This document shows, in pieces, positions 23,913 to 28,781 of a DNA stretch of 28,781 nucleotides. The stretch is taken from the NCBI GenBank assembly GCA_964449985.1, contig CAYVCG010000025.1, positions 1-28,781 on the forward strand, given 5' to 3'. Each line of letters starts with the position of its first letter. Within the stretch, counting starts at the first letter, position 1. Position numbers and translations under genes: made by a program. Source of the DNA: CAYVCG01 sp964449985 (GTDB lineage: Bacteria; Bacillota; Clostridia; Lachnospirales; WRAX01). Under the pieces are notes generated by a model. That model was given only the letters and a program-made list of their open reading frames with translations, was not told the origin of the DNA and did not search any database.

Positions 23913-23941
23913 ATCTTAGTACTATAAACCGAATCGGTCAA
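23913..23941 (-). promoter_or_regulatory. Promoter of the tetR-ABC operon
   Basis: On the minus strand TTGACC (23941-23936), 17 nt and TAAGAT (23918-23913) form the promoter. The -35 box overlaps the second operator copy. Confidence 0.6.
23928..23938. promoter_or_regulatory. TetR operator, -35 copy
   Basis: ACCGAATCGGT repeats the palindrome core of 23894-23904, 34 bp away, and overlaps the -35 of the tetR promoter. Confidence 0.8.
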
Positions 23942-23992
23942 TAGATTTTTTGCGTGTGATTGTAAACATAATATGACTACAAAAATTAGCTA

Positions 23993-24021
23993 TTGACATT
24001 GCTCCTACTTAGTGATACGAT
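23993..24021 (+). promoter_or_regulatory. Promoter of the padR-DUF1048 operon
   Basis: TTGACA (23993-23998), 17 nt and TACGAT (24016-24021) precede the padR start by about 60 nt. The -10 is weak (4 of 6). Confidence 0.55.
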
Positions 24022-24081
24022 ATAGAGGTAGTAAGTTATACATAATATCGGTGTTGCAGAATAGCTATAGGAGGTGGAATT

Positions 24082-24414
24082 GTGGAAAACCTAACCGAGA
24101 TGTTAAAGGGTGTGCTTGAGGGCTGCGTTCTCGAAATCATCAGCCGTGAACAAACCTATGGCTATGAAATCACCCGGAAGCTCAATGCCCTCGGCTTTAC
24201 AGATGTGGTGGAGGGAACAGTCTACACCATACTGGTGCGGCTTGAAAAAAACGCACTTGTCGAGGTCGAAAAAAAACCGTCCGATATGGGCCCGCCTAGA
24301 AAGTTTTTTATGCTAAATGATGTAGGGCGTGAGGAGCTGCAAAGATTTTGGAGCAAATGGGACTTTGTTGCATCAAAAATAAAATCATTAAAGGAGGATC
24401 ACAATCATGCTTGA
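24082..24414 (+). CDS. PadR-family transcriptional regulator
   Basis: A 110-residue winged-helix regulator. The line LKGVLEGCVLEIISREQTYGYEITRKLNALGF, the core EGTVYTILVRLEKNALVEVEKK and the wing-end GPPRKFFMLNDVGREELQRF are hallmarks of short PadR proteins, which usually repress a transporter gene next door and release on binding a drug or phenolic. GTG 24082 is used, with GGAGGTGG 7 nt upstream. The stop overlaps the following ATG by 8 nt, showing tight coupling with the DUF1048 genes. Confidence 0.93.
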   Translation: MENLTEMLKGVLEGCVLEIISREQTYGYEITRKLNALGFTDVVEGTVYTILVRLEKNALVEVEKKPSDMGPPRKFFMLNDVGREELQRFWSKWDFVASKIKSLKEDHNHA

Positions 24415-24787
24415 TGGACTGATTAAATTGGTCATTGGTGATTTAGAAGGGAAAAAGGAATACCGCCAGATGATGAAGCAGGTGGATGCACTGCCGGAGG
24501 AATACCGCATTGCGTTCAAAAAGATACAGCACTATATGTATAGTGTCGGTGCGCCGGGCGGCGACATGACAGTTTTTACCGACCTAAGTGTGTTCACTGG
24601 CTTGATAGAGCTGTTTGAAACCAGTGCCGCAGATGCTAAAACGATACTCGAAATCACCGGCAGTGATGTGAGCAAATTTGCCGACGATTTTATGGCGGCA
24701 TACAGCACCGATACCAAAACGGTCCGCGATAAACTGAACAGTGAGATAGCCGAGTATTTCGGCAAGGAGGGTAAAAGCCATGTTTGA
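24407..24787 (+). CDS. DUF1048 protein, first copy
   Basis: A 126-residue all-helical protein of the DUF1048 family: GDLEGKKEYRQMMKQVDALPEEYRIAFKKIQHYMY is the family core, followed by GLIELFETSAADAKTILEITGSDVSKFADDFM. No catalytic residues are known and the role is unknown. The genes are commonly found as pairs between a padR regulator and an ABC transporter, as here. It overlaps padR and the second copy by 8 nt each; AAGGAGG (24391-24397) inside padR is its ribosome site. Confidence 0.9.
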   Translation: MLDGLIKLVIGDLEGKKEYRQMMKQVDALPEEYRIAFKKIQHYMYSVGAPGGDMTVFTDLSVFTGLIELFETSAADAKTILEITGSDVSKFADDFMAAYSTDTKTVRDKLNSEIAEYFGKEGKSHV

Positions 24788-25130
24788 TTTCATATGTAAA
24801 ATGATAGGTGACAAAAAAGAATACAAGGAGCAGATGGCACGTGTAGCGGCGCTGCCAAATGATTACCGCTTTGTTTTCGAGAAACTTCAAAAATATATGT
24901 GGCAGTTTGCCAGTGGAGACGGTATGGAAATGCTAAAAACCCAGTATGAACTTATATCGCTGTTTGAGAGCGGTGTGGCAGAAGGCAAGCATGTGCTTGA
25001 CGTGACCGGCGATGATGTTGCGGGTTTTTGCGATGAGTTTATGAGATATACAAAGAAATGGCAAGACAACTTTCGCAAAAAGTTAAACCGTGATGTCAGC
25101 AAATTGGGAGATGGTGCCAACCATGATTAA
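24780..25130 (+). CDS. DUF1048 protein, second copy
   Basis: A 116-residue paralogue of the preceding protein, with MIGDKKEYKEQMARVAALPNDYRFVFEKLQKYMW at the start and SLFESGVAEGKHVLDVTGDDVAGFCDEFMRY in the second half. The two copies align over their full length, so they arose by duplication and may form a heterodimer. It overlaps the previous gene by 8 nt, and its own end overlaps the truncated ABC ATPase start by 8 nt. The unbroken chain of 8-nt overlaps marks one translationally coupled operon. Confidence 0.9.
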   Translation: MFDFICKMIGDKKEYKEQMARVAALPNDYRFVFEKLQKYMWQFASGDGMEMLKTQYELISLFESGVAEGKHVLDVTGDDVAGFCDEFMRYTKKWQDNFRKKLNRDVSKLGDGANHD

Positions 25131-25287
25131 CCCAGTAGTTACTGTGCAGGGCTTGCATAAATCCTTTAAAGATTTCCATGTTCTTAAAGGCGTGGATATA
25201 AGCGCGCACAAAGAATGTCAAAAATCCATAAAGAAATGTCAAAAACATTCCCACACAATTTTAAATAAAATTGTCACAAAAAATTAA
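25123..25287 (+). pseudogene. Truncated ABC transporter ATPase (first ~30 codons only)
   Basis: From ATG 25123 the frame reads MINPVVTVQGLHKSFKDF and HVLKGVDISAHK, the usual first two strands of an ABC-2 type ATPase. Walker A should follow within a few residues, but after about 25213 the sequence changes to ECQKSIKKCQKHSHTILNK, an unrelated AT-rich tail ending at 25287. The gene has been cut by a deletion or insertion, and the PadR-DUF1048 operon has lost its transporter. Two related stretches, AAAGAATGTCAAAAA and AAAGAAATGTCAAAAA, lie right at the joint. Confidence 0.82.
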
Positions 25288-25329
25288 TAGAAAACGAGAG
25301 CATTTTAAGGCTTTTGTTTTCTATTTTTT
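25288..25329 (+). terminator. Rho-independent terminator behind the truncated ABC gene
   Basis: A 14-bp stem (25288-25301 with 25310-25323, two G-U pairs) closes an 8-nt loop and is followed by six T (25324-25329). It starts right at the stop of the truncated frame and probably ended a gene that is now lost. Confidence 0.85.
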
Positions 25330-25371
25330 ATGTAAGATTATATTTAAATCTTATTTAAAGTTATTTTAAAT

Positions 25372-25440
25372 TCAAATAATACCCATGCAGCACCGCCAAA
25401 CACCTCAATATAACTGCTAAACTGTCTGTCACAAAGGATG
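25372..25440 (-). pseudogene. Fragment resembling a D12-class DNA adenine methylase
   Basis: The minus strand reads ILCDRQFSSYIEVFGGAAWVLFEF. The block YIEVFGGAAWVLF resembles motif I (the S-adenosylmethionine loop) of Dam/D12-type N6-adenine methylases carried by phages and integrated elements, where R-K-x-I-L precedes it. Only about 25 codons remain. Confidence 0.5.
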
Positions 25441-25444
25441 CTAT

Positions 25445-25639
25445 AAATGCAGCTCAAGCTTGCCCTCAATAGATTTTCGCTCGGCTTATAGTTCTTTTAT
25501 TTCGTTCTTGAGCCTTTCAATATCCACGGTTTCAACGGGGGATACGTATATCCTGTTCAATAAGCTTTTTTTCTGCTTCAAGCTTTTTAAGTTCTCCAGC
25601 GGCAACGGCAACACCCTGTTTCACGCCTTCCGCTGTCAC
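25445..25639 (-). pseudogene. Broken coiled-coil coding fragment of unknown origin
   Basis: On the minus strand VTAEGVKQGVAVAAGELKKL and EAEKKLIEQDIRIP run in one frame; after a frameshift VETVDIERLKNEIKEL follows, then a stop (TAA at 25488-25486), then AERKSIEGKLEL in the same frame. The pattern is that of a charged coiled coil interrupted by at least two lesions. It lies directly upstream of the methylase-like fragment in the same direction, so both may derive from one lost element. Confidence 0.45.
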
Positions 25640-25760
25640 ACGGACTTATAAACTTTTAGGAAACATTGTCAGATTATGCTTGATTTACTTCCAAAAATCG
25701 CATACAATATTCTTACCCCAACCCCCGGAGCATATCTTCTCGATCGTGCTGGAGCGTTAA

Positions 25761-25931
25761 GAGAACGTGGAAAAATGGCTGCCTACAGCGACTGGGCAAT
25801 TCAAAATCCATTGGCAGGGTGCACATCTTTACGAGCCGGATTTTGTGGTAGAAGCCTCTGAAGCCATTTACATTGTCGAGATTAATGACTGTAATAATGG
25901 CAAAAAATTGAAGGAGCAACTTGTGTTATGA
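25761..25931 (+). pseudogene. C-terminal fragment resembling a type III restriction enzyme subunit (Res)
   Basis: After a stop at 25758-25760 the plus frame reads ENVEKWLPTATGQFKIHWQG and AHLYEPDFVVEASEAIYIVE. The Y-E-P-D-F-V-V-E...I-Y-x-V-E block resembles the PD-(D/E)xK nuclease end of type III Res subunits (usually ...YLVEIKA). The catalytic Lys appears to be Asn (VEIND), and the remaining ~1 kb or more of a Res gene is missing. The TGA (25929-25931) overlaps the ATG of the next gene, probably by chance. Confidence 0.5.
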
Positions 25932-26755
25932 AAAGTAAACTAAACGCTTTTGCTGTATTATCCTTATTCCTTGCCATTGGGCTAACGCTTTGGCTGACAC
26001 AGGATAACCTCTTTTACCTCATTAATTTTGCATACATAGGCAGCTTTGTCAGTCTTGGCATCTACCTTATGCTGGGTAAAAAGCCGTATGCCCGAAACGT
26101 AGCTCAAATTGGAGTTGGAATATATATGCTCGTCTTTTTGGGTGTCATAATGCGCGAAAATATGCAGATAGAGGGCTTTTGGTTTTACCTCTTTTCGGGC
26201 GTGTTCCAAGCGGCGGTCATCCATTACCTCGTTGCTAAGATTGCAGGTCCGCTTGTGTTTGGACGAGGTTGGTGCGGGTATGCTTGCTGGACGGCGGCAG
26301 TACTTGACTTGCTGCCGTATAGAACGCCAGCTAACGAGAGAAAACACAAATTCGGTTTTATAAGATACATCGTTTTTGCCCTGTCGCTGTGCTTTGTAGG
26401 CAGTCTGTTTTTGCTGCAAGCTCCGAATATCGAAAGGATCATGTATATAGCTTTTATTGTCGGTAACCTGCTCTACTATGCCGTGGGTATAGCTCTTGCC
26501 TTTGCGTTTCGGGATAACAGAGCTTTTTGTAAGTACATCTGTCCGATAACGGTGTTTCTAAAGCCTATGAGCTACTTCTCCCTTTCAAGGATTAAGGTTG
26601 ATAAAGAGAAGTGTGTAAGCTGCGGCAAATGTGAAAGGGTTTGCCCTATGAATGTGGCTGTTACTGACGACAAGCGCTCACGCAAAAACGGCACAGAATG
26701 TATTTTGTGCCTTAAATGTGTAAATAGGTGTCCTAAAGGTGCGGTGAAGCTGTAA
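25928..26755 (+). CDS. NapH/CcoG-like membrane polyferredoxin
   Basis: A 275-residue membrane iron-sulfur protein. About five hydrophobic segments lie at ~7-24, 28-50, 60-76, 86-106 and 145-195. Cytoplasm-facing cysteine motifs are GRGWCGYACW (C116, C120) and CKYICPITVFLKP (C201, C205), shared with NapH, NosR and CcoG/RdxA. Two [4Fe-4S] ferredoxin motifs end the protein (C229, C232, C235, C239 and C258, C261, C264, C268). Such proteins pass electrons across or into the membrane; CcoG reduces Cu(II) for the copper ATPase CcoI. No nap, nos or cco partners are seen here. GGAG lies 11 nt before the ATG. Its closeness to the copper operon makes a cupric reductase role possible, but the intervening cassettes weaken this. 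Confidence 0.88.
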   Translation: MKSKLNAFAVLSLFLAIGLTLWLTQDNLFYLINFAYIGSFVSLGIYLMLGKKPYARNVAQIGVGIYMLVFLGVIMRENMQIEGFWFYLFSGVFQAAVIHYLVAKIAGPLVFGRGWCGYACWTAAVLDLLPYRTPANERKHKFGFIRYIVFALSLCFVGSLFLLQAPNIERIMYIAFIVGNLLYYAVGIALAFAFRDNRAFCKYICPITVFLKPMSYFSLSRIKVDKEKCVSCGKCERVCPMNVAVTDDKRSRKNGTECILCLKCVNRCPKGAVKL

Positions 26756-26756
26756 A

Positions 26757-26951
26757 ATGAAAATACATCAATCCATTGACGAACTTATTTCCAGCGATAT
26801 GACCCAAATAGCAACCAACGGCTGCTCGTCTTCATTGTTTTACCAAAGCAACATAACTTTTTTGAAGATTACCGATACAAAGGATGACAGGCATAGGCAT
26901 AAGGGTGATTTTGATTTTTGGGTAGAGAAATTGGAGGGGGTTGTGATATGA
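26757..26951 (+). CDS. Small protein of unknown function coupled to the MmcQ/YjbR gene
   Basis: A 64-residue frame starts one base after the polyferredoxin stop, and its TGA overlaps the next ATG (ATGA), so it fits neatly between two real genes. I do not recognise it. It contains GCSSSLFYQSN and a charged stretch DTKDDRHRHKGDFDFWVEKLEG; no membrane segment. The ribosome site is modest (GGTGAAG, 26743-26749). It may be the remains of a longer protein. Confidence 0.45.
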   Translation: MKIHQSIDELISSDMTQIATNGCSSSLFYQSNITFLKITDTKDDRHRHKGDFDFWVEKLEGVVI

Positions 26952-27292
26952 CTAAACGAGAGCTTATTGACTACTGCCTAACCTACCCCTCCGCTTACGA
27001 GGATTACCCTTTTGACGAAACTACCGCCATCATCAAGCACAGCGGCAACGGTAAGATGTTTGCCGCCATTGATGAACTGCGTTTGGGCAAGCTATATATA
27101 AGCCTAAAATGCGATCCGATGAAAGCGGACTTTTTGCGGAGCGTTTATCAAAGTGTAGAACCAGCTTGGCATTTTAATAAAGTGCATTGGAACGGCATAA
27201 CCGTAGACGGCGATGTGCCGGAGCAGGAGATATACGAAATGATTCAGCATAGCTTCGATTTAACAAGACCCAAAGCAAAAAAATTTAAGTGA
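26948..27292 (+). CDS. MmcQ/YjbR family DNA-binding-like protein
   Basis: A 114-residue protein with the CyaY-like YjbR fold. Recognised by MTKRELIDYCLTYPSAYEDYPF, KMFAAIDELRLGKLYISLKCDP, AWHFNKVHWNGITVDGDVPEQEI and the closing HSFDLTRPKAKKFK, which are characteristic of the family. Members are called DNA-binding, but their role is poorly known. The start is ATG 26948, 8 nt after GGAGGGGG; an earlier in-frame TTG at 26918 is upstream of that site. It is coupled to the preceding small frame by an ATGA overlap. Confidence 0.9.
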   Translation: MTKRELIDYCLTYPSAYEDYPFDETTAIIKHSGNGKMFAAIDELRLGKLYISLKCDPMKADFLRSVYQSVEPAWHFNKVHWNGITVDGDVPEQEIYEMIQHSFDLTRPKAKKFK

Positions 27293-27353
27293 ACTTGGAT
27301 AAAAGCAGATAGCGGCGTTTTGCAACGATTTGATTAAAAGGTGGGTATTCATT

Positions 27354-28001
27354 TTGACACACGAAGAAATAAAAAGAGAGAACAGACAAAGAGCTTTGGA
27401 ATGTGCTCTTAAACTTTTCTATAAAAACGGAATTGTCAATACTACCATTTCTGCCATTGCAAAAAAAGCGCGCCTTTCCAATACACCTATATATCAATAT
27501 TTTAAAGACAAGGATACACTTGTTTTGCATGTCGCTGAATTCTATTCATCCAATCTATTTAACAAGGTAGTAGAGTATTTAAGAACCACCGATTTTGAAA
27601 ATGTAAATGGTCTTAGTAAGTACATCATTATCACTGATTATATTATTCACTTGGCTAAAGAAGATAAAAGGTTTATATCGTTTAACTTTGAACTTTCAAA
27701 TTACATAAATAGTATTAAGGTAAAGCATAAAAATAGAAATACTGCTATGCCGGAAACAGATAAATTGGAAGGATTTGTAGTAAGTGCTATACAAAAAGGA
27801 CTGGATGATAAATCTATTAGAGATGACATTACGGCAAGAGATATTTTTGCGTTTTCATCAAGCACGATATTAGATTCTCTCGAAAGAGCCATGAACCAAT
27901 ACTCCACTTATGCTGACGAAAGCGCTGCCTTCCCCATAGAAACGGCACAAAGAATAAAGGAGCTTCTTGTATATTTTATAAAAAACAAACAGGAAAAATA
28001 G
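27354..28001 (+). CDS. TetR/AcrR-family regulator
   Basis: A 215-residue regulator. The helix-turn-helix lies at ~8-52: RENRQRALECALKLFYKNG, then TTISAIAKKARLSNTPIYQYFKDKDTLVLHV. The rest is a helical ligand domain of unknown specificity. I place the start at TTG 27354, 8 nt after AAAAGGTGGG; an upstream TTG at 27330 precedes that site. A large palindrome (28041-28066) lies just downstream in front of a GNAT gene and is a likely target, although binding is not shown. Confidence 0.87.
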   Translation: MTHEEIKRENRQRALECALKLFYKNGIVNTTISAIAKKARLSNTPIYQYFKDKDTLVLHVAEFYSSNLFNKVVEYLRTTDFENVNGLSKYIIITDYIIHLAKEDKRFISFNFELSNYINSIKVKHKNRNTAMPETDKLEGFVVSAIQKGLDDKSIRDDITARDIFAFSSSTILDSLERAMNQYSTYADESAAFPIETAQRIKELLVYFIKNKQEK

Positions 28002-28033
28002 AGGCCAACATGGGTTTTACACGGCTTTTATTT

Positions 28034-28062
28034 TTTACAAATAAATAGTAGTATACTACTAT
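28034..28062 (+). promoter_or_regulatory. Probable promoter of the GNAT gene, inside the palindrome
   Basis: TTTACA (28034-28039), 17 nt and TACTAT (28057-28062) lie over the palindrome at 28041-28066. A better -10 by sequence, TATAAT at 28064-28069, has no -35 at a normal distance. Confidence 0.45.
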
Positions 28063-28066
28063 TTAT
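28041..28066. promoter_or_regulatory. 26-bp perfect palindrome (likely operator) with an extra half-site
   Basis: ATAAATAGTAGTA (28041-28053) is followed without spacer by its exact reverse complement TACTACTATTTAT (28054-28066). The right half returns as CACTACTATTTAT at 28072-28084, 18 bp further on. The site covers the putative promoter of the acetyltransferase gene and lies 39 nt after the TetR-type regulator gene. Confidence 0.75.
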
Positions 28067-28112
28067 AATGCCACTACTATTTATATACTTATAAATAAAC
28101 GGGAGGTACATT

Positions 28113-28565
28113 ATGACTATCAGAAAAGCAACTAGGGGTGATACGGCCGCCTTAATAATTCTTCTAAAAGAAATTACAAAAACCTTTCGCATTTACTTAG
28201 GTGATGAAACAATAGATGATTACATCTATTCCGGAGCCGCTGAAGAACTTATTAAAGACAATATAGCCGATATAGTTGTCGGGCTTGATAATAACGACTT
28301 CATTGGGTTTTGCATTTGCAAGGGTGCAGTCATTAAGCTGTTTATGGTGAGAGATAGTAATAATATAAGAGGATTGGCAAATTCTTTTTTCTCAATGATC
28401 TGCGACTATCTGTTCTGTGAATACGACTGCATTACCCTTAGCACCTATGCGGAGCATGTATTTCCCAGTGATTTCTTTGTTAGAAACGGGTTCACTAAAA
28501 AAGGAAAAGAATTTGATACATCCCAACAATTACTGAGAACGGACTACATAAAGATAAGAAACTAA
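28113..28565 (+). CDS. GNAT-family acetyltransferase-like protein
   Basis: A 150-residue cytoplasmic protein. MTIRKATRGDTAALIILLKEI is a standard GNAT start, IADIVVGLDNNDFIGFCICK is the central beta hairpin, IKLFMVRDSNNIRGLANSFF matches the acetyl-CoA-binding strand and helix in a degenerate form (the usual R/Q-x-x-G-x-G/A is IRGLAN), and VFPSDFFVRNGFTKKGKEF is the C-terminal block. Substrate unknown. GGGAGG lies 8 nt before the ATG. The large palindrome upstream suggests tight regulation, most simply by the preceding TetR-type protein. Confidence 0.78.
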   Translation: MTIRKATRGDTAALIILLKEITKTFRIYLGDETIDDYIYSGAAEELIKDNIADIVVGLDNNDFIGFCICKGAVIKLFMVRDSNNIRGLANSFFSMICDYLFCEYDCITLSTYAEHVFPSDFFVRNGFTKKGKEFDTSQQLLRTDYIKIRN

Positions 28566-28590
28566 ACTATACAGCTTGGAGGGAGCTATT

Positions 28591-28695
28591 ATGGCATCAC
28601 ATATTCCAAATATTTTAAGGTATCAATCCCAGACAGGGGGCTTCCTACAAAGTTTAATTATTAATCGCAAGAGTGATGATTATTTTCAGACTTAG
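28591..28695 (+). CDS. Short frame with strong ribosome site, unknown (possibly a broken gene)
   Basis: GGAGGGAG (28578-28585) precedes ATG 28591 and a 34-codon frame reading MASHIPNILRYQSQTGG, then FLQSLIINRKSDDYFQT and TAG at 28693. The strong ribosome site suggests a real gene start. The abrupt end may reflect a nonsense mutation or frameshift. No family recognised. Confidence 0.4.
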   Translation: MASHIPNILRYQSQTGGFLQSLIINRKSDDYFQT

Positions 28696-28705
28696 GATAC
28701 GGCAA

Positions 28706-28781
28706 ATGAACACAAATGATGAAGGCGCAGAGATTACTTATATAATCCAAAATGTGAAGGTGAGCAGAATATCAAAAATGT
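28706..28781 (+). CDS. Possible start of a gene running off the window
   Basis: From ATG 28706 an open frame (MNTNDEGAEITYIIQNVKVS...) continues to the last base. The only ribosome site is a weak AGGA (28695-28698). It could be a new gene or the continuation, after a frameshift, of the short frame at 28591-28695. No family recognised. Confidence 0.25.
   Translation, partial: MNTNDEGAEITYIIQNVKVSRISKM

Noticed and set aside
25255..25274. 9-bp inverted repeat ACAATTTTA/TAAAATTGT
   Set aside because: Purely AT-rich, no promoter nearby; likely chance, and possibly part of the joint behind the truncated ABC gene.
25676..25861. 61-codon plus-strand frame in the scar region
   Set aside because: It lacks a ribosome site, and the Res-like similarity is in a different frame from 25761 onward.

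Overview
The window looks like chromosomal DNA from a low-GC, anaerobic, endospore-forming member of the Clostridia (Bacillota). The signs are strong AGGAGG ribosome binding sites, TTGACA/TATAAT promoters, the spore-coat protease YabG, a rubrerythrin/PerR oxidative-stress pair, a TepA-type ClpP-like protease, a DHH phosphoesterase of clostridial type and a GH78 rhamnosidase. No tRNA, rRNA or CRISPR array was seen. All assignments come from reading the sequence and from recalled family motifs; no search was run.

Left part (1-14.1 kb) reads as ordinary core or metabolic DNA. It holds the tail of a cyanophycin-synthetase-like Mur ligase, a secreted alpha-L-rhamnosidase with a C-terminal F5/8 (discoidin) domain, a convergent TepA-like protease, a DHH phosphoesterase followed by an orphan CheB-type methylesterase, a PhnB-like VOC protein, a SunS-like glycosyltransferase with a TPR-like tail, yabG, divergent rubrerythrin and perR with a shared control region, and an ECF sigma factor/membrane anti-sigma pair. 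Most units end in recognisable hairpins.

A decayed IS1182-type transposase (14.2-14.8 kb) marks a change to accessory DNA. To its right is a compact metal locus (15.1-22.1 kb): an OmpR-type response regulator, a histidine kinase with a very short Cys/Met/His-containing external loop, an HMA-TauE/SafE-cupredoxin fusion protein, a secreted cupredoxin with a Cys/Gly tail, the Cu(I) ATPase CopA and a lipoprotein. The same 11-bp tandem repeat (TCTCCAnannn, two copies) lies in front of both the regulator pair and the fusion gene, at the same distance from a possible -10. This suggests one autoregulated copper regulon. It is the most interesting system in the window.

The right part (22.1-28.8 kb) is a patchwork of regulator-plus-transporter cassettes, several broken. 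A TetR-ABC-permease operon has twin palindromic operators and a permease reduced to its first and last membrane segments. A PadR-DUF1048-DUF1048-ABC operon has its ATPase gene cut after about 30 codons. A scar (25.2-25.9 kb) holds fragments resembling a D12-type adenine methylase and the end of a type III restriction subunit. Then follow a NapH/CcoG-like membrane polyferredoxin, a small ORF coupled to an MmcQ/YjbR protein, a second TetR regulator, a 26-bp perfect palindrome and a GNAT acetyltransferase. The polyferredoxin may belong functionally with the copper genes, since CcoG proteins act as cupric reductases feeding copper ATPases.
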